Below are positions 16,286-24,830 of a stretch of 64,000 bases of DNA, one piece after another. This DNA comes from UBA12191 sp009937185 (GTDB taxonomy: Bacteria; Planctomycetota; UBA8108; UBA1146). The stretch is taken from positions 1 through 64,000 of the forward strand of contig CALJGL010000004.1 in NCBI GenBank assembly GCA_938075155.1, written 5' to 3'. Under the pieces are notes generated by a model. The model was not told the DNA's origin, did not search any database, and was given only the letters and a program-made list of their open reading frames with translations. A program made the translations under genes and the position numbers. Within the stretch, counting starts at the first letter, position 1. Every line of letters starts with the position of its first letter.

Positions 16286-17811
16286 CTCTGACCTGCCTTC
16301 ATTTCAAAAATCTCTTCTTCAAAGATCCCTGGAATTCCTATTGTGAATTCAGTTCCAGAATCAATCCCGGTTTCGAGATCAATCCAACCACCCGATTCTT
16401 CAACAATTTTCCTTACGATCGCGAGGCCAAGGCCCCCTTCTCGAGGCTTGGTTGTAAAAAATGGATGAAAGACTTTTTTCTTTACGGCTTCTGACATGCC
16501 GGGTCCGTCGTCGGAAACACGAAGAAGAATCATATTCTCTTCCTGAGACAGCGAAATTTTTAAGACCCCAACTCCAGAACAAGCTTCGATCGCATTGATG
16601 GCTAGATTGCTGACAATACTGTTCCAAGCATCTCGATCACTCTGAATAAACAATCCAGATTGAATCTCTGAGCAGATAGACATATCTGAGCAATCGGTTC
16701 TCTCTCGAATAGTCTCAATAACTTCAGAGACACCCTTTGAGGCTTCAACTTTTTGACTCTTCTGAGTTTTCCTTCTTGCTGAATAATCGAGGAAATTATT
16801 AACCGTACGATCCAAACGATCTGATTCCCGGGTAATGATTCGAGTCATTCTCTCGGTCTGAACTTCGCTGAGTCGCCCGGCGGAGAGTTCTTCTGCAGCT
16901 CCTCTGAGTGAAGCCAAAGGATTTCTGATTTCATGGGCAAGTCCTAATGAAAGTTCATCTAACTCCTGTAGATGTGTCAGTCGAGCTTCAGCCTCGAATG
17001 CCCTGCGCTCAGCAGTCCGGTCGGTGAAAACGGAGAGCAAAAGACCTGATTCAAGTAAAGTAGTTCGAATCCTAAATGATCTTTCTATACCGTCTCGACC
17101 ACTCCATTGGACGTCTCTTTGCGTGTTCCCAGGCTGAGTCAACGCTTCCATGAACTCTCTATCAGAGTTTCGGCGTAACAAAACATTGAGGGCGACACCC
17201 TCCCAAGATTTCACTGTTGGAAATCTAAGAAATGATTTGGCCGCTGGATTAGCTTCTATCACATATCCAGAACGATCAGTGACAACGATCCCTTCCTCCA
17301 AAGCCCAGAGGATTTGATCATGTTGCTCTTCAAGGTCATGCCATCTTCCGGCAAGTCGACCTCCCAGAAGAGCCAATCCATGTAATGCGAGGGATAGTGC
17401 TAATATACTTGCCGAGAAATGGGAAACGGATATGGAATCGGAGGCCGTCATCATGAAAGCCATAGCGATCACAACAGTGGTGACAAACGCTTGTCGAAGT
17501 GCTCTTCTTGCTCCATATCGAAACCCAGAGAGAGCAACGACCAACAATAAAACCGGCACAAATGGAGATGCAAAGAAACCTGTCGAACACGTCAAAATGA
17601 GAGATCCCACCAGATCAATAGTATCTCGGGATCGACGTAGGCCAGGACTGAGCAAAGTGCCCATCGTCAAACCGGTCCAAGTCGACAGGATAATCAGAAC
17701 AGATGAAGACACAGCATCATCCGTCAGTAAACCAAGGAGGCAAAAGCCTACCAACGGCATACTGATTCTAGTTGCTAATCTCGTCATGGTATCCTGTGTC
17801 ATCACTCCCAT
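16282..17811 (-). CDS. membrane sensor histidine kinase (PilS-like)
   Basis: 509 residues. Five or six N-terminal membrane helices (~15-165) without a large periplasmic domain, then a PAS domain ~170-285 ('WALEEGIVVTDRSGYVIEAN'). The HisKA H-box is 'LAHEIRNPLASLRG'. The ATPase domain has the N-box 'SNLAINAIEACS', 'DDGPGM', 'FFTTKP' and 'GGLGLAIV'. The membrane-helix bundle plus PAS arrangement is that of PilS, which senses pilin levels inside the membrane. Start at 17811, 22 bases after pilC; ATGs three and eight codons downstream are also possible. Confidence 0.92.
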   Translation of the reverse strand: MGVMTQDTMTRLATRISMPLVGFCLLGLLTDDAVSSSVLIILSTWTGLTMGTLLSPGLRRSRDTIDLVGSLILTCSTGFFASPFVPVLLLVVALSGFRYGARRALRQAFVTTVVIAMAFMMTASDSISVSHFSASILALSLALHGLALLGGRLAGRWHDLEEQHDQILWALEEGIVVTDRSGYVIEANPAAKSFLRFPTVKSWEGVALNVLLRRNSDREFMEALTQPGNTQRDVQWSGRDGIERSFRIRTTLLESGLLLSVFTDRTAERRAFEAEARLTHLQELDELSLGLAHEIRNPLASLRGAAEELSAGRLSEVQTERMTRIITRESDRLDRTVNNFLDYSARRKTQKSQKVEASKGVSEVIETIRERTDCSDMSICSEIQSGLFIQSDRDAWNSIVSNLAINAIEACSGVGVLKISLSQEENMILLRVSDDGPGMSEAVKKKVFHPFFTTKPREGGLGLAIVRKIVEESGGWIDLETGIDSGTEFTIGIPGIFEEEIFEMKAGQS

Positions 17812-17833
17812 TTCGCAACAGCCCCCAGTCTGA

Positions 17834-19075
17834 TTACATGTTTCCGATCATCTTCAACAAAGGAAGGAACATAGCGAGAACCATGGTTCCCACAATGCCA
17901 CCCATAAAGAGAATCAGGAATGGTTCGATCAGTGAGGTTAATTGTTTCACTGTGGTACGAACTTCTGAGTCATAAAACTGTGAGACCTTCTCAAGTAATT
18001 GCTCTAGTGATCCAGATCTCTCCCCGATAGCGATCATTCTGCAAACCATGGGAGGGAATCTTTTTGTTCTGGTGAGAGGATTACCAAGACTTTCACCCTG
18101 GCGAACAGCCTCGGCTGATTTCTCAATCGCTTCTGAATAGTGAACATTTCCTGTTGTTTTACTAACGATTTCCAACGCACCTAAAATTGGTACTCCACTC
18201 CTGATGAGCGTAGCAAAAGTACCACTGAATCGACTCACGATAGTCTTCTGTATGAGTGGCCCAAAGATGGGTATCCGTAGAATCAATGCGTCCCAGACTC
18301 TTCTTCCACGATGAGTCTTGATCAATATTCTGGTTCCAATGATGGAACCCAAAACCGAAAACAAGATCAGTCCAAAATTTGATTGAGCAAGGTCACTCAA
18401 GTTCATGACCGCTTCCGTCAATGTTGGCATTTCCTGCTTGAGGTTATTGAAAATATCTCGAAACTGGGGAAGAACGAAAACGAGTAGTCCTAGGCTGATG
18501 CAACAAATCATCACAAGACTGACGACTGGATATGTCATCGCAGATTTAATTTCGCCTTTGAGCTCTTCAGATTCTTCCATATGAGTCGCAAGTCGATCGA
18601 GAACGTCATTGAGTTGCCCACTCGCCTCTCCCGCTTTAATCATATTGATGAAGATGTTATCAAACACCTTAGGATGACGAGCGAGTGCATGAGAGAAGTC
18701 TTTTCCCTGTCTCACCTCGGAAGCGATATCTCCCAGAACAGATTTAATATTTTCATTGTCACACTGCTCTTCGATAACTTCGAGAGACTCGACTAGCGGA
18801 ATTCCTGATTCAAACATGGTGGCTAACTGACGTGCCACAGGTACGATTTCCTTACGTGGAATTCGTTTGCTCAAAGAGTTCACAGATGTCGAAAAATTCG
18901 GCAGAGAAAAGGAAAGTTTCCCTTTCTTCTTAAAGCTCTTGTTTCCCTGAATAGAAGTCACAGTGAGACCACGTCGACGCAACTCCTGAATCGCTTCTGA
19001 TTCAGTTTCAGCCTCGATCACACCAGTGACTGATTTCCCCTGAGGGTTTCGGGATTTGTAATCGTAATTCTTCAT
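17834..19075 (-). CDS. pilC: type IV pilus inner-membrane platform protein PilC
   Basis: 413 residues, two GspF domains (about 75-200 and 275-400), each followed by a membrane segment; three membrane helices in total ('VSLVMICCISLGLLVFVLP', 'LILFSVLGSIIGTRILI', 'FLILFMGGIVGTMVLAMFLP'). Signature segments: 'RQLATMFESGIPLVESLEV', 'MIKAGEASGQL' and 'MIAIGERSGSLEQLL'. It couples the PilB/PilT motors to the pilus base. Second gene after pilB with 18 bases between. The N-terminal 'YDYKSRNPQGKSVTGVIEA' is the usual family start. Confidence 0.97.
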   Translation of the reverse strand: MKNYDYKSRNPQGKSVTGVIEAETESEAIQELRRRGLTVTSIQGNKSFKKKGKLSFSLPNFSTSVNSLSKRIPRKEIVPVARQLATMFESGIPLVESLEVIEEQCDNENIKSVLGDIASEVRQGKDFSHALARHPKVFDNIFINMIKAGEASGQLNDVLDRLATHMEESEELKGEIKSAMTYPVVSLVMICCISLGLLVFVLPQFRDIFNNLKQEMPTLTEAVMNLSDLAQSNFGLILFSVLGSIIGTRILIKTHRGRRVWDALILRIPIFGPLIQKTIVSRFSGTFATLIRSGVPILGALEIVSKTTGNVHYSEAIEKSAEAVRQGESLGNPLTRTKRFPPMVCRMIAIGERSGSLEQLLEKVSQFYDSEVRTTVKQLTSLIEPFLILFMGGIVGTMVLAMFLPLLKMIGNM

Positions 19076-19093
19076 TCCATGTCTCCTGTTTTT

Positions 19094-20812
19094 CTAATCG
19101 CCCTGTGTCACTCGGAGTACTTCCTCAAGTGAAGTTTTCCCTCTAAGCGAATTAAGAATTCCAACTCTCCTGAGGGTTTGCATTCCATTGGCCATAGCTA
19201 CATCACGGATTTCAAGAGCTGAACCACCAGCGACAACAACTCGTCGAACAGCTTCGTCGAGAGGCATCGTTTCTAACAACGCAAACCTTCCCCTATATCC
19301 ACCCTGACAACGGGAGCACCCATGGGGTTCAAACAGCTGAGCCCCTTCCGCTTCTTCAGGTGTGAATCCAAGCGCGACAAGTCTCTCTGAAGGCAAATTT
19401 CCGGCGTCTTGCTTGCAATCTTCACAGAGACGCCTGCAAAGCCTTTGTGCAGCAATGCATTGGGTCGAAGAAGCGACTAGAAAAGGATCGATCCCCATAT
19501 CGACCATTCGCGTCACTGTCGAAGGTGCATCATTTGTATGTAAGGTTGAGAAAACACGATGCCCTGTGAGGGCAGCCTTGACTGCGATTTCCGCGGTTTC
19601 AAGATCTCTAATCTCACCAATCATGACGGTGTCAGGGTCCTGACGAAGAATAGAACGAAGTGCCCTAGAAAAGGTCAGGCCTCTCTTCGCGTTGACGGGA
19701 ACCTGAACGACTCCCTCAATCTGATACTCAACAGGGTCTTCCACTGTGGTGATATTTTCTGTCGGCGACAGAACCTCATTCACACATGAGTAAAGAGTCG
19801 TTGATTTTCCAGAGCCTGTTGGTCCAGTGACCAACAGCATTCCGTATGAACTCGAAATGGCACTTCGGATATCTCTTAAGGCCTTCTCTTCAAAACCCAA
19901 ACTTTCCAGATTTAGTGCCAAGTTCGAGGAATCAAGAATCCTCAGTACCACTTTTTCACCGTGTACTGTCGGTAAAGTCGAGACTCTGAAATCAACTTGG
20001 CGGCCTTCTATTCGAAGTTGAAACTTTCCATCTTGTGGAATACGTCTCTCCGCAATATCTAGTCCGGCCATGATCTTTAGACGACTAACAATGGATGCAC
20101 GAAGTTGTGCAGGAGGTTGTTGAGCTTCGCTCAATACTCCATCAGATCTGTAACGTATTCGAATGGACCTCTCTTGAGGTTCGACGTGGATATCAGAAGC
20201 ACGTTCTCTCAGAGCCTGGTAAATAATGTGATTGACGATTTTGACGACGGGAGACTCATCTCCTTCGAAGGAGAGTTCCTGTATCGCCTCGTCTACTTCA
20301 TCGTGTCCTTCGCGGAGTTCTAGGTCTAAGTGGCCATAATCCTCGAGGACTTCTTCGATTTCTTTGCGACCGTCTCCATAGAGTCGATCAATCGCTTCTT
20401 CGATTCGGAAATCACAAGCAAGGACCGGCTGAACTTGGCACCGTGTCATATTTCTGATTTCGTCGAGCAGAAGAATGTCGTGAGGATCAGCAATCGCTAC
20501 TGTCAAGACACCCGCGGCATGCGCAACGGGCAATACTTTGCAAGAACGGGCAATCTTTTCTTTCAATTCTTCACAAGGATTCTCATCCATCGAAAGTCGT
20601 CCCAGATCAATAGGAGCGACTCCAGTTTCCATCGCTAGGATTCCAAGAAACTCGTCCTCGGCAACCTGTCCCTCTTCGATGAGGATCCGCATGACAGATC
20701 CCCCTTCTCCTGAACGTTGAATCGCTTCATCGATCGCTTGATCCTCGACCAACCTGTGGCGAGCAAGGATTTTTCCAAGTCTTCGATTAAAGCGTGCGAT
20801 GGCCTGTGACAT
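19094..20812 (-). CDS. pilB: type IV pilus extension ATPase PilB
   Basis: 572 residues. An N-terminal MshEN/GspE-N domain (~1-150; 'LGKILARHRLVEDQAIDEAI') may bind c-di-GMP, but that is not shown by sequence alone. Secretion ATPase core with Walker A 'LVTGPTGSGKSTTLYS', Asp box 'DIHVEPQ', Walker B 'DPDTVMIGEIRD' and His box 'GHRVFSTLHTNDA'. A four-Cys zinc site ('CRRLCEDC', 'CSRC') marks PilB/GspE rather than PilT. It follows pilT by two bases. Cytoplasmic hexamer powering pilin assembly. Confidence 0.96.
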   Translation of the reverse strand: MSQAIARFNRRLGKILARHRLVEDQAIDEAIQRSGEGGSVMRILIEEGQVAEDEFLGILAMETGVAPIDLGRLSMDENPCEELKEKIARSCKVLPVAHAAGVLTVAIADPHDILLLDEIRNMTRCQVQPVLACDFRIEEAIDRLYGDGRKEIEEVLEDYGHLDLELREGHDEVDEAIQELSFEGDESPVVKIVNHIIYQALRERASDIHVEPQERSIRIRYRSDGVLSEAQQPPAQLRASIVSRLKIMAGLDIAERRIPQDGKFQLRIEGRQVDFRVSTLPTVHGEKVVLRILDSSNLALNLESLGFEEKALRDIRSAISSSYGMLLVTGPTGSGKSTTLYSCVNEVLSPTENITTVEDPVEYQIEGVVQVPVNAKRGLTFSRALRSILRQDPDTVMIGEIRDLETAEIAVKAALTGHRVFSTLHTNDAPSTVTRMVDMGIDPFLVASSTQCIAAQRLCRRLCEDCKQDAGNLPSERLVALGFTPEEAEGAQLFEPHGCSRCQGGYRGRFALLETMPLDEAVRRVVVAGGSALEIRDVAMANGMQTLRRVGILNSLRGKTSLEEVLRVTQGD

Positions 20813-20814
20813 AT

Positions 20815-21879
20815 TTAACTCTGCCTCTGGAAGATTCTTTTGAGTTCTTCAACGTCTGTGGACCTAGAAAGAGCCTCTTCATAGGTAATCTGACGAGTCC
20901 TGTACAACTCGTAGAGAGACTGGTTCATCGTTTTCATTCCCAATTTCCCTCCCGTTTGAATCGCCGAAGGAATTTGATGGGCTTTGTCATCCCTAATCAG
21001 GGCGCGAACAGCTGGAGTCGCCAAAAGAACCTCACTGGCGAGAACTCTTCCACGTCCATCTGATCGGGTCACCAATTGTTGACATACAATCCCCTCAAGG
21101 ACAAAGGAGAGCTGAGTTCTGACCTGCTGTTGCTGGTGGGCAGGGAAAACATCAATCAATCTGTTGAGTGTTTGCACCGCATCATTGGTATGAAGAGTTC
21201 CAAAGGTGAGGTGTCCTGTCTCTGCACAGGTCAATGCAGAACTAATACTTTCCAAATCTCTGAGTTCCCCCACCATGATCACATCGGGATCCTGGCGAAG
21301 TACTCTTCTGAGCGCACTCGCAAAAGAAGGTGTATCTGTTCCCACTTCACGCTGAGTCACTCTGCAATTCTGATTCCGATGCACAAATTCGATAGGATCT
21401 TCGATGGTCACGATGTGGTCGTTACGACCTTTATTGATAAAGTCCACCATCGAAGCCAAGGAAGTGGATTTACCGCTTCCTGTCGCACCCGTTACCAGAA
21501 CGAGTCCCTTCTTCTTCATGGCCAAGCCTTCACAGACATCCTCGGGAAGGCCGAGCGTACTCAGTTCTGGAACCTGAGTTGGAATCACCCTGAGAATGGC
21601 TCCAATAGATCCTCGTTGGTAGAACACATTGGTTCTGAATCGCCCAAGTCCATTGATGCCGAAGGCCATATCCAATTCTTGATCTTTTTCAAAGTTCCGA
21701 ATCTGTTCGTTATCAAGAATGGAATAAACAATCTTTCTAACGTCCTCTGCATCCATAGCTGAGTCGCCAACAGCGACCAGTCTTCCGTGGATACGAATCA
21801 TCGGCGATGTACCCGCCCCCAAATGGAGGTCCGAACCTTCTCTCTCAACGAGTTGTTGAACGAGGTCTTCTATGGTCAT
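20815..21879 (-). CDS. pilT: type IV pilus retraction ATPase PilT
   Basis: 354 residues. Walker A 'LVTGATGSGKSTSLASM', Asp box 'GSDLHLGAG', Walker B 'DPDVIMVGELRD' and His box 'GHLTFGTLHTNDA', plus the PilT-specific 'AIRNLIRE'-like region ('PAVRALIRDDKAHQI') and 'GMKTMNQSLYELY'. ATG at 21879 follows AAGGAG; the frame extends to a TTG at 21897 without reason to use it. First gene of the pilT-pilB-pilC-kinase-regulator run. It drives pilus retraction and twitching motility. Confidence 0.95.
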   Translation of the reverse strand: MTIEDLVQQLVEREGSDLHLGAGTSPMIRIHGRLVAVGDSAMDAEDVRKIVYSILDNEQIRNFEKDQELDMAFGINGLGRFRTNVFYQRGSIGAILRVIPTQVPELSTLGLPEDVCEGLAMKKKGLVLVTGATGSGKSTSLASMVDFINKGRNDHIVTIEDPIEFVHRNQNCRVTQREVGTDTPSFASALRRVLRQDPDVIMVGELRDLESISSALTCAETGHLTFGTLHTNDAVQTLNRLIDVFPAHQQQQVRTQLSFVLEGIVCQQLVTRSDGRGRVLASEVLLATPAVRALIRDDKAHQIPSAIQTGGKLGMKTMNQSLYELYRTRQITYEEALSRSTDVEELKRIFQRQS

Positions 21880-22162
21880 GCCCCGACTCCTTATCAATGG
21901 AACGCTGATCGTCCCTCTTTATTCACGAGACCCCATGAGCCTCGAATTGAAGAAATTTCTCCACGTGGAAGAGTAGCATCGATAGGTGCAATCGGGCCAA
22001 GAGCGGCAGTTGGGCAATACTTCAGAACTTCACACGATTCTTCTCGGTAGTCGCTGCTGCCTTGTTGCGTGCCTTCTAGGGACGAAGGAGTCAAAATATG
22101 GCGGAGAGAGATCTCATTGAGAAATAATGCACACATCGTGGACGGCGGTGGACGGGGTCAAT
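21880..22162. other. intergenic region upstream of pilT
   Basis: About 280 bases between pilT and the ompA-like gene terminator. It must hold the pil operon promoter, but I see no clear -35/-10 or sigma-54 (TGGCAC-N5-TTGC) match. The open frames here lack ribosome sites and family resemblance. Confidence 0.4.
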
Positions 22163-22205
22163 ATAAAAAAAACTGGCGTGACAACGATCGTTGTCACGCC
22201 AGTTT
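22163..22205 (-). terminator. Rho-independent terminator, 36-bp perfect palindrome
   Basis: Bases 22170-22187 are the exact reverse complement of 22188-22205 (AAACTGGCGTGACAACGA and its complement). On the minus strand the stem is followed by TTTTTTTATATT. It ends transcription from the OmpA-like lipoprotein gene (stop at 22230). Confidence 0.95.
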
Positions 22206-22229
22206 AAAACTCAGATACGATCTAGGAGA

Positions 22230-22967
22230 TCAGTTTTCGACGATCACTTCAACTCTACGATTGAGTCGACGACCTGCTTTGGTTTTATTGTCCGCAATAG
22301 GACGCTGCTCGCCAAATCCAACGGCGGAGACATTCGCAGGCTTCATCGCTTCTTCAGAAAGAAGTTTTCGAAGAACCGCACAAGCTCTGAAAGAACTCAG
22401 TTCCCAGTTACTACCCCAGCGACTTTTTGTTTTCACGATGGGAGTGGAGTCTGTATGTCCTTCCACTCGAACAATTCTTCCGGAGTACTCTCTCTTTAAA
22501 ATGCTGGCCATTTTCTTGAGAGTCTCTTGTCCTTTACGGGTTACATCTGCGCTTCCGGAACTAAAGAGAACTGACTGATCAATCGTTAAACGGATTCCGG
22601 ATTCGTCAGAGGTCGCTGTTAATCCTTCGATGCCTTCGAAGGATTCGAGATCAGGGATCTGCAATTCTTCAATGATGGCTGAGGCCGGTTCGGGTCGAGA
22701 CATAAGTGCGCTGATTTCGGATTCAAGTGCAGCATTTTTGGCACTCACATTTGCGAATCGTTCCTGCAATGACACGAGTTCATTTGTTGCAGCACTCTGC
22801 CCACCTTCACAGGTGGCCAACTGGAATTCAAGTTTGTCTCGCTCTTGCTCCAATTCGACCATTTTACTTTTGTTATAACTCAGTTGCCTCTCGAAGCTGG
22901 TCGATTGACAACCGGAAACAAGTACGAGCAATCCAAGAATCAAGGACACCTTGGTAACGACATTCAT
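22230..22967 (-). CDS. OmpA-family peptidoglycan-binding lipoprotein
   Basis: 245 residues. Lipoprotein signal peptide with lipobox LVSGC (Cys20), a coiled-coil segment ~28-95, and an OmpA C-terminal domain ~115-245: 'LFSSGSADVTRKGQETL', 'VEGHTDSTPI', 'SNWELSSFRACAVLRKL' and 'VGFGEQRPIADN'. Asp in HTD and Arg in SSFRA are the diaminopimelate-contact residues of OmpA/Pal/MotB domains. It probably tethers the outer membrane to peptidoglycan. The coiled coil plus OmpA layout resembles MotB-like/ODV proteins. Transcribed alone, with its own terminator. Confidence 0.92.
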   Translation of the reverse strand: MNVVTKVSLILGLLVLVSGCQSTSFERQLSYNKSKMVELEQERDKLEFQLATCEGGQSAATNELVSLQERFANVSAKNAALESEISALMSRPEPASAIIEELQIPDLESFEGIEGLTATSDESGIRLTIDQSVLFSSGSADVTRKGQETLKKMASILKREYSGRIVRVEGHTDSTPIVKTKSRWGSNWELSSFRACAVLRKLLSEEAMKPANVSAVGFGEQRPIADNKTKAGRRLNRRVEVIVEN

Positions 22968-23051
22968 TTCAGCGATCCCCTTTCATGTGTTCATGGTGAT
23001 CCAGAGCACCGGCTATTTTCATTTCACTCATGGCAAAGAGGAAACTGATCG

Positions 23052-23076
23052 GCAAGGCCGAAATATCGGCCCTTGC
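23052..23076 (-). promoter_or_regulatory. hairpin in the leader of the OmpA-like lipoprotein gene
   Basis: GCAAGGCCGA (23052-23061) pairs with TCGGCCCTTGC (23066-23076), ten pairs with one bulged base and a four-base loop, about 85 bases upstream of the ATG. There is no T-run, so it is not a terminator. A 20-codon frame on the minus strand (about 23031-22969) lies between the hairpin and the gene and could be a leader peptide, but it lacks a ribosome site. Confidence 0.4.
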
Positions 23077-23219
23077 ATCGACAGAAGTTCACCAGAAAGG
23101 CTCGTCTGTCTCTTTCCCCCTGCGTTATTCATTCCAAAGGATAACCTGCCTTGGAGAGCGGAGGAACGGTCTCCTCCCAAGTTCCCCGGCCTGCGACTCT
23201 GACCGTGGATCCGTTCCTG

Positions 23220-24296
23220 TCAACGGCTTAGAAGCCCCATGTACCAGTGCCAGAGATCTGCCAGTTCGGGACGAGCCAATATCCACAAAAGAGCCCCGCC
23301 GGACAGAAAGGGTCCAAACGGAATATAAGCCTGACCCTTCTTGATTCTCAGGTATACCCCGATCATGGATCCCAGAATGCAGGCAAGAAAGAAAGATATC
23401 ACCACTGGAAGAACTCCTATAGTGGCTCCCAGCATTCCCATCCATTTGACGTCACCAAAACCCATCGCCGGCTTTCGGAAAACCCAACTCCCGATGAGAC
23501 CAATCCCCCAAATCAGCCCCGCACCTGCGGCTGCTCCGAGCAGAGACTCCACGGATCGATACGCCAGAAGTTCGTTCAGATCCAAACTACCGAAAATATA
23601 CCCTGCGGCAAAATAACTGGAAAGAGCACCCACAACATAGGCCAGATAGCTTTCTGACAAAGTCCGCCGCTGACCTGACCAACTCGGCACGAAACGCTGA
23701 AATACGATTCCAAAGAGAGCGCCACCGATCAAAGCCGCTCCCCAGAAAAGACCTTGAGAAGTATCGATAGTCGCAGTTCCAGGTAAGAGAGAATTCCAAG
23801 GTGCCAGCAAAAGCATCAAAGCGGTTGTAGATACGGAGAGTCCGTCCGGAATGATGCGATGATCAAAGTCGATGCCACAGACAACGATGACCAGAGAAAT
23901 CCATATCCAGGAGCCCAATATCATGGCTCCGCTCTCCCCCAGTGGATCAGCAAAAAACGGCTCTCCACCTATTCTCAGCATCGCCCATAAGAAAAACAGG
24001 GCCGTCAGCCCCTCCACAAAGGGATATCGGAATGAAATCCTCATCTTGCAACCGCTACAACGCCCTTTTAGCCCCAGCCACGCCAAGACTGGAATATTTT
24101 CAAACCAGCGCAGAGGTTTTTTGCACCCGGGACAAAAAGAACCACTCGGAGAACTGACTCCAAGTCCCTCGATAGGAATTCGATAGATACAGACATTCAA
24201 AAACGAACCCACAGACGCTCCGACGAGAACCGCAAAGATTTGCAAAATCAAAGCTAGCGGTTCGGGGTCAACACCCGCCAGGAAAAATTCTGTCAT
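23220..24296 (-). CDS. pilD: prepilin peptidase / N-methyltransferase PilD
   Basis: 358 residues, multi-pass. The N-terminal methyltransferase domain has 'GSFLNVCIYRIP' and two zinc CxxC pairs ('CPGC', 'CSGC'). The A24 peptidase aspartates are in 'GIDFDHRIIPD' and 'GFGDVKWMGM' (GxGD). Length is above the ~280-300 usual because of a longer segment between the two Asp regions (~190-270). It cleaves leader peptides of type IV pilins and pseudopilins, such as the product at 50555-51175. Two bases separate it from aroK upstream. Confidence 0.95.
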   Translation of the reverse strand: MTEFFLAGVDPEPLALILQIFAVLVGASVGSFLNVCIYRIPIEGLGVSSPSGSFCPGCKKPLRWFENIPVLAWLGLKGRCSGCKMRISFRYPFVEGLTALFFLWAMLRIGGEPFFADPLGESGAMILGSWIWISLVIVVCGIDFDHRIIPDGLSVSTTALMLLLAPWNSLLPGTATIDTSQGLFWGAALIGGALFGIVFQRFVPSWSGQRRTLSESYLAYVVGALSSYFAAGYIFGSLDLNELLAYRSVESLLGAAAGAGLIWGIGLIGSWVFRKPAMGFGDVKWMGMLGATIGVLPVVISFFLACILGSMIGVYLRIKKGQAYIPFGPFLSGGALLWILARPELADLWHWYMGLLSR

Positions 24297-24298
24297 CT

Positions 24299-24811
24299 TT
24301 ACTCGGACTCCATTCGATCAATGATTTCCAGAACTACATCTTCGGGGCTTCGCAGAGAAGTATCGATGGGAGTTCCCGCTAGAGAACGGTACTTTTCGAC
24401 ACGCTGTTCTCGTAAGTGGATCATGAGATCTTCTGGAGAAAGACCTTCCAATACTGGCCTATCTGTACCTCTCGTCCTTGCGATCAGAACGTCATCTGCG
24501 GCATCCAACCAGATACACTTCCAGGATTCTAATAGGGTTCTGTTTTCTTCGAGTTCGGCGATTCCGCCACCGCAAGACAAGATCATGGGTATCTGAGGGT
24601 ACTGACGATGGATACTGGAAAGAACGACAGATTCTGCTGACCGAAAAGTCGACCAACCCAGTTCAGATATCCAACGAGACGGGGACCAGCCGGAGTGAGA
24701 CTCGAGTAATCCATCCGTGTCGAAAGCAGAGCATTCGAGAGCAGCCCCTAGAAGGGGCCCCACCGTACTCTTTCCGCTTCCCGGGAGGCCAATCAAAGCG
24801 ATTCGAGCCAA
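24299..24811 (-). CDS. aroK: shikimate kinase
   Basis: 170 residues. ATP-dependent phosphorylation of shikimate in aromatic amino acid synthesis. Walker A 'LIGLPGSGKSTVG', substrate-binding 'FDTDGLLE', 'STFRSAESVVL' and 'LSCGGGIAE', and the lid 'TRGTDRPVLEG'. Nothing unusual in length. It precedes pilD by two bases, so the two are probably one transcript although functionally unrelated. Confidence 0.95.
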   Translation of the reverse strand: MARIALIGLPGSGKSTVGPLLGAALECSAFDTDGLLESHSGWSPSRWISELGWSTFRSAESVVLSSIHRQYPQIPMILSCGGGIAELEENRTLLESWKCIWLDAADDVLIARTRGTDRPVLEGLSPEDLMIHLREQRVEKYRSLAGTPIDTSLRSPEDVVLEIIDRMESE

Positions 24812-24830
24812 GGGGCTCCTGTCTCATAAA

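Noticed and set aside
21076..21762. 228-codon plus-strand frame
   Set aside because: Antisense to the conserved pilT gene; no ribosome site or domain.
22069..22578. 169-codon plus-strand frame
   Set aside because: Reads through the 36-bp palindromic terminator and antisense to the OmpA-like gene.
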